From a virus, in the IMG/VR virus record IMGVR_UViG_3300025141_000396, positions 1-33,796 of that record: 33,796 nucleotides of DNA; one strand, given 5' to 3'. A model generated the notes under the pieces. That model was given only the letters and a program-made list of their open reading frames with translations, searched no databases and was not told where the DNA came from. Below, piece after piece: positions 9,157 through 18,931 of this stretch. The position numbers and the translations under genes are program-made. Each line of letters begins with the position of its first letter. Within the stretch, counting starts at the first letter, position 1.

Positions 9157-10101
9157 ATGGCGGTAAACGTAGATATAGTTTATAAAACGGTTTTATTAAT
9201 CCTTAACCAACAACAAAGAGGATATGTCACACCAGATGAATTTAATAAATTTGCTACACAGGTTCAAAGAACAATGTTTGAAAGCTATGCTAGTGATTTA
9301 AATCAACAATACCGTTTGCCTCAAAACGATACCGAATATGGTAATCGTGTAAAAAATGTAGAACAAATGCTAGAGCCTTTTCAATCTATTGGGCCAGCAT
9401 CCTTTAACACTGACAGATTTACCCTTCCTGGTATTTCTACTACCCCAGCTTTTTCACAAACATTTGTAGGTAATCCACCAATTGACGGTGTAAGCACTGT
9501 ATTTAATGTTACAGCTTGGACTACAGCACAATCACAAAATGCTGATGTTAAAGTATTTTTAAATAATGTAGAGCAAGCACCGGCAGCTTATACATGGAGC
9601 AGCAACAGCAATATACTTAATATGGCTGTAGCGCCCTTAATTGGTGATACATTATTAATACAATTATTTCCAAATCAATTTTATAGAATTGGTACAGTTA
9701 TATATACTAACCCATATAACGTAAGTAAAGAGGTTCAATATATTCAAAGAAATGAATTAATCAAACAAGAATTATCTCCAATAACTAGACCTACAGAAAT
9801 GTTCCCTGTATATTTATATGAAAGAAATGATTTATATATTTATCCACAAACTATACAAAGTGGGATTCAAGTTTCTTATTTAAGAACACCATTAGATGTA
9901 GTGTGGAATTATACGACTGGATCACAAGGAGAATATATATATAATGCAAATGGAAGTCAAGATTTTGAATTACATCCATCAGAGCAAACTGAACTTGTAT
10001 TAAGAATATTAGTATATGCAGGAATAGTAATTGAAGACCCAGCAGTGATTCAGTTGGCTGCAGGAATAGTACAACAAGAAGATCAAAATGAAAAATCATA
10101 A
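9157..10101 (+). CDS. neck/ring or tail-adaptor type protein
   Basis: This 314-residue protein has a helical N-terminus (about 1-75: VYKTVLLILNQQQRGYV, then DEFNKFATQVQR). A beta-rich insert rich in Asn, Thr and Pro follows at about 110-185. The C-terminal part is helical, with HPSEQTELVLRILVYAGIVI at about 277-296. Head-tail adaptor and ring proteins of podophages commonly have this pattern of helical bundle plus beta insertion. The gene follows the second terminator and sits four bases before another neck-type gene. The exact ring position cannot be told from sequence alone. Confidence 0.55.
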   Translation: MAVNVDIVYKTVLLILNQQQRGYVTPDEFNKFATQVQRTMFESYASDLNQQYRLPQNDTEYGNRVKNVEQMLEPFQSIGPASFNTDRFTLPGISTTPAFSQTFVGNPPIDGVSTVFNVTAWTTAQSQNADVKVFLNNVEQAPAAYTWSSNSNILNMAVAPLIGDTLLIQLFPNQFYRIGTVIYTNPYNVSKEVQYIQRNELIKQELSPITRPTEMFPVYLYERNDLYIYPQTIQSGIQVSYLRTPLDVVWNYTTGSQGEYIYNANGSQDFELHPSEQTELVLRILVYAGIVIEDPAVIQLAAGIVQQEDQNEKS

Positions 10102-10105
10102 TTAG

Positions 10106-11314
10106 ATGGCACTTATAACTGAAAACAATACTCAATATTATGTTGGAGAACAATTATTTGTAGTTGATCCCGCGGCTTTATCTGGTCCGTTTACGACTAC
10201 TTTTAATACTGACTTAATATATTATACTAATGATACAACCGCATTAAATTTTCCACTAAACAATTTTGACATGTTTATAAGTGTAGATGGAGGAATTACT
10301 TTCACTCCTTATACACTACAAGCTAATCCTCTATATGACTTGCCTATAGGAAATGTAGTGGGCAATACTATTACATTAGCAAACAATTTAGCTGCTGCTA
10401 ATGTGTTTATGATAAAATTAAGAGAGAGCGCAATATGGGAAAATTATGGTGGATATTCGTACATTAGTTTAGAAGATGTAATTAATAACTTTATGTTCGC
10501 GTATGTTGGTTATCAAAAGCTAATTCCAAATGTAGGAAGAAATGAAGTTATATTCCATGCCAAGAGAGGATTGCAAGAATTTAGTTATGATACTTTAAAA
10601 TCTGTTAAGTCTCAAGAATTAACTATTCCACCATCAGGACAAATTCCTTTGCCGCCAGATTATGTTAATTATGTAGGATTATCGTTTGTAGATGGGCTTG
10701 GTGTAAAACACCCAATATATCCAGCAGATAACTTAACCTCATCTCCTTATCAAAGACCTTTACAGGATTCAGGTGGTATTCCAATATCGGATGCTAATAT
10801 GAATATGATAGAAGGTACTTCTATTACAGATGCGAGATGGAGGGCTGCTAATACTAGATTAATTACTGGTAATTGGTGGATTAACTTTGCTTATAATACA
10901 GATGCATGGTTTGATGGTTACCCTTATTTATGGTTGACTCAATTAGGACAAAGATATGGTTTAGACCCCCAGACTACTCAAATGAATGGTTGGTTTAATT
11001 TAGATGAAAGAGAAGGGAAAATAGCTTTTTCAAGTAATTTAATTGATGGAAGAATAATAATATTAGATTATATATCTGATGGATTAGCATATGACCAAGA
11101 TGTTAAAATTCCTAAATTAGCTGAAGATGCAATATATGCATGGATTATACATGCGATTATGGCTAGCAGAATGGGGCAACCAGAATATGTAGTTGCTCGA
11201 CTTAAGAAAGAAAGAAGCGCTAAACTAAGAAATGCTAAAATTAGGTTATCCAATATTAAACTTAATGAAATAGTACAAGTAATGCGTAATAAATCTAAAT
11301 GGATTAAACATTAA
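10106..11314 (+). CDS. neck/tail tubular type protein
   Basis: This 402-residue protein starts with a beta-rich domain (about 1-115, containing an FISVDGGITFTPYTL strand pair). A mixed alpha/beta part follows, with VIFHAKRGLQEFSYDTLKSV and PLPPDYVNYVGLSFVDGLG, then aromatic-rich sequence with NWWINFAYNTDAWFDGY. The C-terminus is helical and very basic (VARLKKERSAKLRNAKIRLS to NKSKWIKH). It lies four bases after the preceding neck gene and five before the 1,696-residue gene. The architecture and position fit a protein bridging the portal and tail of a short-tailed phage. That role is an inference. Confidence 0.55.
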   Translation: MALITENNTQYYVGEQLFVVDPAALSGPFTTTFNTDLIYYTNDTTALNFPLNNFDMFISVDGGITFTPYTLQANPLYDLPIGNVVGNTITLANNLAAANVFMIKLRESAIWENYGGYSYISLEDVINNFMFAYVGYQKLIPNVGRNEVIFHAKRGLQEFSYDTLKSVKSQELTIPPSGQIPLPPDYVNYVGLSFVDGLGVKHPIYPADNLTSSPYQRPLQDSGGIPISDANMNMIEGTSITDARWRAANTRLITGNWWINFAYNTDAWFDGYPYLWLTQLGQRYGLDPQTTQMNGWFNLDEREGKIAFSSNLIDGRIIILDYISDGLAYDQDVKIPKLAEDAIYAWIIHAIMASRMGQPEYVVARLKKERSAKLRNAKIRLSNIKLNEIVQVMRNKSKWIKH

Positions 11315-11318
11315 TTAA

Positions 11319-14300
11319 ATGCCAGAAATTAAAAATAATTTTCTAAAAGCCAAGATGAATAAAGACTTGGACGATAGATTAGTACCAAATGGCGAGTATA
11401 GAAATGCACTAAATTTACAAATTAGCAGATCTGAAGGCTCAGACGTAGGCGAATTCGAAACTATGCTTGGTACTACTGAGTTAGCTTATTTAAGGTTAGG
11501 TTCTGAATTTGATTCTTTTACAGGAATTAAAACTTATGCAGGTAAAGTTATAGGTCAATATACAGATGAAGCTAATGGTAAATTATATACTTTTAGCACA
11601 GGTTATACAGGCGCTGGAGTTACCCCAAGAGATATTCAAGTATTTACAGGCGGGGGTTTTCCTATAATTGGAAATACTTTTACATTATATGATGGAGCTG
11701 GTAATGCATTAGACCCTTTAGCATTAGGTGTACAAGTAGGTATGTTATTGTGGGGAGATGCCATAGATAGCTCGCTTAATACTGATTTTGACCCTTATGT
11801 TACCGCAGTTACTAATGCTGATATTACTATAAGCTGGAATACAGCAGGTAGTATTGCTTCTGGATTACCTTTTACTATTGGCTGGTGTAATAAAATACAT
11901 GTTTACGATATTAGAAACCAAACTACTACTCTATTAGTTGAAGGTGGATTTTTAAACTTTAGTACTTTAAATAGAATATATGGGGTTAATCTTTTAGAAA
12001 CTCAATTATTTTGGACAGACAATAGAAATCAACCTAGAAAAATTAATGTAGATTTAGCTAATTCTAATGCTATAGCACACCCAACTTATTATACTAATGA
12101 GGATTCAATTTCTGTATGTAAATATTATCCTTATGAATCTCCTAAGGTTTTAGAGCAAGTTACTCAAACAAGTGATAGTGGACAAACATTTGCTAATTTA
12201 GTACCTGCAGCTACAGATCCTAGAGGATATGTTTTAGATATGGGTGCAGTTGTAGACCCTAATATAAAAATTGGGGATATAGTTATAGGGTTTGAACCTA
12301 GAACATGGACTGGCGCAGATCCACAGCAAGAATTATGGATCGTTACTACTATTGGCCCTACACCGACTTTAGGTGGTGGATTGGTATTAACTGATCAACA
12401 AATAGTTATTTATAATCAATTATATGATACTCCTTTTAATGCACCTACAGCTGGTGCCTATGCAGTACCTTTAACCTTTAGTCGTCCAACATCTACTAAC
12501 CAAGCAGATCCTTATAATGCTAATTATTTTTCAGGGGAAATTGACTCTCCTGCACCTGCCGCAACGGTTATTGCTGGTGACCTTATATTATTACTTTATT
12601 CAAGAAATGATGGAGACAATAGTTTGCCTCTTCCGCAAGTGGGGGATTTAGTAACAAGTGCTACTGTTCTTGGTCCAAATGGTGTACCATTAAATGATGG
12701 TATTATAACACCAGGTTCTGATGAAGATGTAAGAATTGCATCTATACAAGGCATACCTCCCCCTGGTGGTACTCCTAAAATAGCTATAACATTAACTAAA
12801 GATATTTCTTACCCGCTGGGAACCAATATATTAAATATAGGGAATAACCCTAATTATAGAACTGACTTTAGCGGTGACCCAGAATTAATAGAAGAGGTAT
12901 TTGCAAGATTTAGTTACAGATTTAAATTTATAGATAATGAATATTCATTAACAGCCCCTTTTAGTCAAATTTGTTTTATACCTAAGCAAGGTGGATTATT
13001 CGGAGCTGGACAACAATCGTCCGTTACCGACATGGATAATACTTTTAAATCTACAATTGTTAATTGGTTTGAAAACAATATAGACACTGTAGGATTAAAA
13101 ATTCCTTTGCCTTTATTAAAAGGAACAGGTAGAACGGCACAAGAAAATATAGATTATTTAATAAATAATTTTAAAGTAAAATCTATAGATATTTTATATA
13201 AAGAATCTGATGGTACTTCTATAAAAGTTTTAGATAGTATAAAGACTGATATTATAACCCCTAGTAATATAAGTCTTATTCCAGGCCCTTATAATGTGGC
13301 TAATGATGATATAAAATATTATTATAATTATGATTATAAATCATCAGAGGCTTATAAGACGCTCCCTGAAGTACAAACTACACGTGTATATGATAAAGTA
13401 CCAGTAAAAGCATTAGGACAAGAAATAACTGGCAATAGAGTAACTTATGGTAATTTTGTACAAAGTTATACACCACCTTCTAGTATTGATTATTCTATTA
13501 CAGTAGATAATAAATCATTAATAAATAATATTATACCAGGTGGAAATCCCGGTCCAAGAAATAATTATACACAATATCCTAATCATACTTTAAAACAAAA
13601 TAGAAATTATCAGGTTGGTTGGGTATTAGCAGACAAGTATGGTAGAGCTTCATCAGTAGTCTTATCTTCCAACGATGATATAGATGATGTAAATGGCTCT
13701 ACAGTATACGCCCCTTATAAATCCTATTCAGATGTTCAGGCTTTAACTACTTATGAGTGGTTAGGTGATATTATGAGAATGCAAATTAATTCAGCTGCTA
13801 CTACAGCTCTTGCCGACCCAAATACTGGGCAGCCAGGGACTAATAAAGCCTATGAAGATACTTCGGTAGATGGGTTAGTTATTACAACAGCCGGTACTAA
13901 TTATGTAGATGGTACAACTTATTCTACTACTTATACCGGTGGTTTAGGAAGTGGATTGACAGTAGAGGTAACATGCGCAGTAAGTCCCGGACCCGTCACT
14001 GGTGTGAAAATTATAAAACCCGGAAGCGGATATGCTAATGGGGAAGTAGTTACTATAGTAGGCGGTGGTAATGATGCAACTTTAACTTTAACAGTAAATC
14101 CACCAAATGTATTAGGATGGTATTCATATAAGTTTGTAGTTAAACAACAAGAACAAGAATATTATAATGTATATTTCCCAGGGTTTACAAGAGGTTGGCC
14201 TAATACTACAGTTGATGGTCAAGCAACTGCTTGGGCTTTAAATTATGGTAATGAAACTGGGAAGACTTCTTTTGCTATTTTATTATCTGATAATATAAAT

Positions 14301-16409
14301 AAAGTTCCAAGAACTTTAACAAGTGTAGGTCCAAATGATCAATTATTTAATAGTGATGTAGTTTTATATGGAAGAGTAAATAATCCAGATAATACTGATG
14401 AACCAGGAACTATTTGGAATTCTGATGGGGAACCATGGAATTGCCAATATTACCCTGGTCGTGTAAGTGATGAAGTAAATCAAATTGGTTTAGTTGGTGC
14501 TCAAGGATTTGAAATTGCTAACTCTCCTTTTAATTCTCAAGCAGTATTTGGTGATTTTAGAAACGGAGCTTTATATGATGGGTCAGGTGGTCCAGGGTCT
14601 TTAGTCTCGGAAGCACAATTACCTTTTCGACCAGCTACAGTAACTGTACCGACAGCAGCGGGTGGTGCTAATCAAGCTTTTTATGCGGTAGAATCAAATC
14701 CCTTGGCTGTACAAATAAATGTAGGATTAGAAGAAAATCAACCTAATTTAAATGATAGAACAGGGCCGGATGCATTGGGTATATATACTTTAGGTGCTGT
14801 AGTAACTAGCGAAGGCGGTGGCGCAGTAGCACCAACTGTTGCTTCTATGCGCCCGTTCTTATCAGTATCGGAAACAGAACCTACCACTACGGCTCTTCAA
14901 CTATTTTGGGAAACAGGAGATACTGGAGATATTGTGGCATTGAATAGAAATCTTAATGATGCATATGATGGTGTTGTAACATCGGAATTAGGATTTAATA
15001 GCTTTGATGAAGATGTAGTTCCATTCGATGATATAACAGCTGATTTTAGCTTTTTAGATGGATCAGGTTCTCAAATAACAACAGGAATATCTGTATTATC
15101 TTATACTATACTAGATGGAAATGGAATAGACGTAACAAGTCAATTTGATTTAGTGCCAGGTGCTGCCCCAGCAACTTGGAAATTTAGAATTAGTGCAGGT
15201 ACTTATTTTTGGTATGGTATAGATTCTGCAGTACAAGGTGTGTTTAATATTACTTTCCAAACTGAATATATAAATGCAGGCGAAACTTATTTAGATACAA
15301 TTACGGCAGGCCCATTAGTTTTAACTAATTTGGCACCAACAATTACAAATGTATTTTCCATTCCGCCAGCACCGCCAGCTACTATTTGCGGTCAAAATTG
15401 GCCTCAGCCAGGAAGTTATAATACTAGTCAAGTAGAATTCTTTACTTTTACCGCTGTAAATGGAGCGAATGCTGGAAGTGGTAATGATACTTCAGAACTA
15501 TATTGGGAAATTACAAATGTTAATTTTGTTCCATTGGTTGGAGGAACTGTTAGCACAGCTGTATTTGGCTGGCAAGCTCCATCCCCAGCAACTGGTATAT
15601 TAGAAGTACAAAGTGGGTCATTAGAATTAGGAACTTATGAAATTTCAGTTAGAGTAAAAGATGCAACAGATACATTTGGTATTTCTGGCGCAGGTTCACT
15701 GCAAACAGCCTCATGTACAGTGGATTTTGTAGTGGGATATGCTCATGCTCCTAAAGCAGTATGTTCTGGCAGAAGACCCGGTGATGGTATAGCAGATGGG
15801 AATATTGGAAATAAATCTATTGAATATTATTTTGGTCCTAATAATTACACAAATAGTGGAATTGGAGGAACAGGTAGCGGAACTTCGGCTTTATTTCCAG
15901 GCTCTGGTGTAACAACAGATCTTTATTATAATGTTAAAACTGAAAATTATAATCCAGGATTATGTACACCACCAGGTTGGCCAGCTAACTTTACTACTGC
16001 AGCTATAGATACTGATGAAGGAATTTATATGACTGTTACTTTTGAAAAAAGTGTTACAGCTAGCCCAGTAAATTATACTACGCAACATACTATATTAGTA
16101 AGACCTACAGGATTACCGTCTTGGCAAGCAGCAACCCCAATTGCAGCAGGCGCTTATGTTTCTCCTGATTCACCAGGAACTCCTTTGCCAACTTCGCCAG
16201 GTGTAATTTCACAATTAACTGGTGCGGGTGCACAAACAATTACATATACATATCATTTTAATACTCCGGGAGAATATGCAGTAATTAGTAAAGAAATTAC
16301 AGGTAGTGGAGTTTTATCAGATCCAAATAGTGTAGACTTTTTTGTAGATTTTGGAGACTTATATTATCCAGCGGTGGGTTGCGAGTCAGTATGTTCAGGT
16401 ATTGATTAA
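11319..16409 (+). CDS. very large tail/stabilization-type virion protein with Ig-like segments
   Basis: This 1,696-residue, almost entirely beta-structured protein is rich in Gly, Thr, Asn and Pro. The N-terminus carries KMNKDLDDRLVPNGEYRNAL, a motif I associate with phage DNA-stabilization or tail-needle-type proteins. Propeller-like blades follow (about 190-245, HVYDIRNQTTTLLVEGG then LFWTDNRNQPRKINVD), and another beta domain lies at about 530-700. A Gly-rich module near 850-928 has PGSGYANGEVVTIVGGGND. The part after about 1,190 looks like a run of Ig- or cadherin-like domains, with pairs of Cys near the C-terminus. A neck plug, muzzle or receptor-binding role is plausible. The 30-base gap to the next gene and that gene's propeller-like content suggest they act together. 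Confidence 0.65.
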   Translation: MPEIKNNFLKAKMNKDLDDRLVPNGEYRNALNLQISRSEGSDVGEFETMLGTTELAYLRLGSEFDSFTGIKTYAGKVIGQYTDEANGKLYTFSTGYTGAGVTPRDIQVFTGGGFPIIGNTFTLYDGAGNALDPLALGVQVGMLLWGDAIDSSLNTDFDPYVTAVTNADITISWNTAGSIASGLPFTIGWCNKIHVYDIRNQTTTLLVEGGFLNFSTLNRIYGVNLLETQLFWTDNRNQPRKINVDLANSNAIAHPTYYTNEDSISVCKYYPYESPKVLEQVTQTSDSGQTFANLVPAATDPRGYVLDMGAVVDPNIKIGDIVIGFEPRTWTGADPQQELWIVTTIGPTPTLGGGLVLTDQQIVIYNQLYDTPFNAPTAGAYAVPLTFSRPTSTNQADPYNANYFSGEIDSPAPAATVIAGDLILLLYSRNDGDNSLPLPQVGDLVTSATVLGPNGVPLNDGIITPGSDEDVRIASIQGIPPPGGTPKIAITLTKDISYPLGTNILNIGNNPNYRTDFSGDPELIEEVFARFSYRFKFIDNEYSLTAPFSQICFIPKQGGLFGAGQQSSVTDMDNTFKSTIVNWFENNIDTVGLKIPLPLLKGTGRTAQENIDYLINNFKVKSIDILYKESDGTSIKVLDSIKTDIITPSNISLIPGPYNVANDDIKYYYNYDYKSSEAYKTLPEVQTTRVYDKVPVKALGQEITGNRVTYGNFVQSYTPPSSIDYSITVDNKSLINNIIPGGNPGPRNNYTQYPNHTLKQNRNYQVGWVLADKYGRASSVVLSSNDDIDDVNGSTVYAPYKSYSDVQALTTYEWLGDIMRMQINSAATTALADPNTGQPGTNKAYEDTSVDGLVITTAGTNYVDGTTYSTTYTGGLGSGLTVEVTCAVSPGPVTGVKIIKPGSGYANGEVVTIVGGGNDATLTLTVNPPNVLGWYSYKFVVKQQEQEYYNVYFPGFTRGWPNTTVDGQATAWALNYGNETGKTSFAILLSDNINKVPRTLTSVGPNDQLFNSDVVLYGRVNNPDNTDEPGTIWNSDGEPWNCQYYPGRVSDEVNQIGLVGAQGFEIANSPFNSQAVFGDFRNGALYDGSGGPGSLVSEAQLPFRPATVTVPTAAGGANQAFYAVESNPLAVQINVGLEENQPNLNDRTGPDALGIYTLGAVVTSEGGGAVAPTVASMRPFLSVSETEPTTTALQLFWETGDTGDIVALNRNLNDAYDGVVTSELGFNSFDEDVVPFDDITADFSFLDGSGSQITTGISVLSYTILDGNGIDVTSQFDLVPGAAPATWKFRISAGTYFWYGIDSAVQGVFNITFQTEYINAGETYLDTITAGPLVLTNLAPTITNVFSIPPAPPATICGQNWPQPGSYNTSQVEFFTFTAVNGANAGSGNDTSELYWEITNVNFVPLVGGTVSTAVFGWQAPSPATGILEVQSGSLELGTYEISVRVKDATDTFGISGAGSLQTASCTVDFVVGYAHAPKAVCSGRRPGDGIADGNIGNKSIEYYFGPNNYTNSGIGGTGSGTSALFPGSGVTTDLYYNVKTENYNPGLCTPPGWPANFTTAAIDTDEGIYMTVTFEKSVTASPVNYTTQHTILVRPTGLPSWQAATPIAAGAYVSPDSPGTPLPTSPGVISQLTGAGAQTITYTYHFNTPGEYAVISKEITGSGVLSDPNSVDFFVDFGDLYYPAVGCESVCSGID

Positions 16410-16439
16410 AAATAAAGAAAAACAAGTAATTATATAAAT

Positions 16440-17810
16440 ATGGCTATTACCTTAGAAGTTCAATATTTTAATTCCTTCTGGATGAAGAGATTATATAATC
16501 TTCCAGGCCCCACTAATGGTACACCCAGAACAGGCCCAGCGATTAATATTGAAGATGGATACAGCCAACCAAATTTACAAAATGATTGGTATATAGAAGA
16601 ATCTAGAATTAGAGGAGGTTATAATAATGTAAGTACTGATTATGGAGTAAAAGCTTATATAGTTGAAGATGAGCCAAGACAACAAACATTTGGAAATACA
16701 ATGATTTATTCTGGAATTTATAATTCTAGAACAGGTATTAATCAAACCAACCAATTTAGTGTTGCAGAAGAAATTACAAGGGCTGTAGATCCTATAGAAG
16801 GAACTATACAAAAATTATATGCAGAAGATACTAATTTAATAGTATTCCAAGAGAAAAAAGTAAATAGAGCTTTAATAGATAAAGATGCTATATATACAGC
16901 GGAAGGACAAGCTATAACAACCAGCGGTACACAAGTTATAGGGCAATTCCAAGCTTATGGTGGTAACTTTGGTATAAGCCAAGATCCTGGGTCATTTGCT
17001 GTATATGGATATAGAAAATATTTTACAGATAGAGATAGAAATGCGGTATTAAGATTATCAATGGATGGGATTACTGAAATTAATAATTACGGTATGATTG
17101 ATTGGTTTAGAGATAACTTAAGCAGTGTAACTACTTCTAATGGAGAAATAACAGGTGGATGGGATATGTATAATAAAAATTATACATTAAATATTACAAA
17201 CCCTGCTAGTAGTACATTAAGTTTTGATGAAGCTAGTAATGGATGGACTTCTTTTTATAGTTATAATCCACAATTAATGACTAGTTGCTTAGGACAATTT
17301 TATTCATGGCAAGATAATAAATTATGGCAACATTATAGTAATACAAGTCCTAATAATTTTTATAGCACAAGTTATCGCTCTAGTGTACATTTAGTATTAA
17401 ATCCTAATCCTATTAAAATGAAAACCTTCAAAACTATTAATTATGAAGGAAGTAGTGGATGGGAAGTAATAGATTTTTATTCAGAAGTTACAGGTGCAGA
17501 TGAAGTTAATGGGTTATGGGTAAACTATTCAGATACTGCATTGAGAGTACCGAGTTATTTTGAAGGCCAATGGGTAGACCCTACGACTAATATAGTATAT
17601 AGACAAGGATTTGATAGAAAGCAAAATGTTTATATGGCTTCCTTAATTAATAATTCAGGAGCAAGAGATGGTGAAGTAATATTTGATGGTTCATCATCAA
17701 CAGGAATTAAAGCATTCTATGCGAATGTAATAATGCAAACAGACTTAACTACTGACCCAAGTAGCCAAAAACAACTATTTACAGTAGGAAGTAACTTTGC
17801 AACAAATTAA
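16440..17810 (+). CDS. propeller-like virion protein, partner of the preceding gene
   Basis: This 456-residue protein is beta-rich, with Trp/Tyr-rich strands and no signal peptide. The stretch at about 112-150 (GTIQKLYAEDTNLIVFQEKK, then NRALIDKDAIY) and DRDRNAVLRLSMDGITEI at about 197-214 recur in blade-like form, as in phage stabilization-protein beta-propellers. It has no cysteine-rich or enzymatic motif. Because the 1,696-residue neighbour also shows blades in its N-terminal half, the two may be halves of one structural unit, or one may cap the other. The leader is A-rich, without a Shine-Dalgarno site. Confidence 0.55.
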   Translation: MAITLEVQYFNSFWMKRLYNLPGPTNGTPRTGPAINIEDGYSQPNLQNDWYIEESRIRGGYNNVSTDYGVKAYIVEDEPRQQTFGNTMIYSGIYNSRTGINQTNQFSVAEEITRAVDPIEGTIQKLYAEDTNLIVFQEKKVNRALIDKDAIYTAEGQAITTSGTQVIGQFQAYGGNFGISQDPGSFAVYGYRKYFTDRDRNAVLRLSMDGITEINNYGMIDWFRDNLSSVTTSNGEITGGWDMYNKNYTLNITNPASSTLSFDEASNGWTSFYSYNPQLMTSCLGQFYSWQDNKLWQHYSNTSPNNFYSTSYRSSVHLVLNPNPIKMKTFKTINYEGSSGWEVIDFYSEVTGADEVNGLWVNYSDTALRVPSYFEGQWVDPTTNIVYRQGFDRKQNVYMASLINNSGARDGEVIFDGSSSTGIKAFYANVIMQTDLTTDPSSQKQLFTVGSNFATN

Positions 17811-17821
17811 AATAAAATTAA

Positions 17822-18202
17822 ATGGATATAAGAAATATATCTCCAGATGATTGGGATACACTAGTCGAATGGGGAATTGATAAAGATAAAGATCTTTTAC
17901 CTAAAGATGGTACAGGTGGTTTAATGGTTCATGTGGAACATTTACCTATAGCCGCCGGTTTTATTTATTTAACTAATTCTAAATTAGCTTTTATAAATGA
18001 TATAATATATGATAAAAATAAAGATAAAAAATTATTACATAATAGTTTAGATTTATTAATTGTAGCATTTGAGCAAACTTTAAAAGAATTAGGATTTAAA
18101 ACTGTAGTTATAATAAATACAGATGAAATGTTAAATAATAGTTATAAAGCTTTAGGGTGGAAAGAGGATATAACAATAAACAAATTAATTAAAAATTTAT
18201 AA
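17822..18202 (+). CDS. small GNAT-like acetyltransferase, function uncertain
   Basis: This 126-residue protein has the order expected of a trimmed GNAT fold. MDIRNISPDDWDTLVEW is a typical first strand and helix. GTGGLMVHVEHLPIAAGFIYL forms the central strands, a Lys-rich helix follows at about 60-95, TVVIINTDEMLNNSYKALGW (about 96-115) matches the common ending in which an Asn and a Tyr precede 'GW/GF', and a final strand closes it. The acetyl-CoA pyrophosphate loop (Q/RxxGxG/A) is not clear; the segment at 63-75 is Lys/Asp-rich instead, so activity is doubtful. It lies inside the virion gene block, 11 bases after one structural gene and one base before another. A substrate cannot be named. 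Confidence 0.6.
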   Translation: MDIRNISPDDWDTLVEWGIDKDKDLLPKDGTGGLMVHVEHLPIAAGFIYLTNSKLAFINDIIYDKNKDKKLLHNSLDLLIVAFEQTLKELGFKTVVIINTDEMLNNSYKALGWKEDITINKLIKNL

Positions 18203-18203
18203 T

Positions 18204-18920
18204 ATGTTTCCAATGATAATGCAAGCGGGATCGCAGTTAATTGGCGGTGTGATTGGTGGAATGCATGCTGCTAGGCAAGCTTCCAGAGCCAAGGCTAATG
18301 CTAGTGCAGCAAAAAGTGCTATACAAGATATTAAAAGCACTAGAGGTTCTGTGCCTAACCCTTATTTAAATCATGTTAATCTAGCCGATATGGCTCAAGA
18401 TTTAAGTAGGAATATGACTAATCCTATGGCTAATCTAGCGGTGGCAACACAAGCCGCTGAGATGCAGGCTGAAGAAGCTGATATTGCATTAGCTAACACT
18501 TTAGATACTCTACGTGCAACCGGAGCCGGTGCTGGTGGAGCTACAGCTTTAGCACAAGCAGCATTGAGAAGTAAGAAAGGAATTGCGGCAAGCATTGAAA
18601 CACAAGAAGCTCAAAACGAAAAACTAAGAGCACAAGGCCAAGCTAACTTAGAGGCAAGAGTAGCTGCAGAGCAAGCTAGAATACAAGGAGTACAAATTGG
18701 GGAAGCTCAAAGAATACAAGAATCAACCGCGGCTGGTACAGCTTATCAATTTGAAGGTGAAGAAAACAGAAGAAATGCAGATATAGCCAGACACCATCAA
18801 GAATATCAAATGTGGCAACAAGCATCAATGGGTTATGAAAGAGATTCAGCTTCGGCGCTTGGAGGACTATTAGAAACAGGAATGGGCATGTTTGCTCCAG
18901 GAGGATTATTCGCAAAATAA
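18204..18920 (+). CDS. Ala/Gln-rich internal virion protein candidate
   Basis: This 238-residue protein begins with a Gly/Met-rich hydrophobic segment (AGSQLIGGVIGGMHAARQA, about 7-25). A long helical region follows, very rich in Ala, Gln, Glu and Arg (about 75-200), with a small Gly-rich break, GAGAGGATALAQAAL. The C-terminus is Gly/Phe/Leu-rich. This composition is typical of internal virion proteins ejected with the DNA in T7-like phages (compare T7 gp14): small, Ala-rich and membrane-active. Position just before two large structural genes supports this. No enzymatic motif is visible. Confidence 0.55.
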   Translation: MFPMIMQAGSQLIGGVIGGMHAARQASRAKANASAAKSAIQDIKSTRGSVPNPYLNHVNLADMAQDLSRNMTNPMANLAVATQAAEMQAEEADIALANTLDTLRATGAGAGGATALAQAALRSKKGIAASIETQEAQNEKLRAQGQANLEARVAAEQARIQGVQIGEAQRIQESTAAGTAYQFEGEENRRNADIARHHQEYQMWQQASMGYERDSASALGGLLETGMGMFAPGGLFAK

Positions 18921-18931
18921 AATAAATAATT

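Noticed and set aside
9851-10153. 100-residue minus-strand frame across the junction of two neck genes
   Set aside because: It overlaps two clearly coding + genes, and its translation is rich in Leu, Ile, His and Phe, as expected from reversed AT-rich coding DNA.
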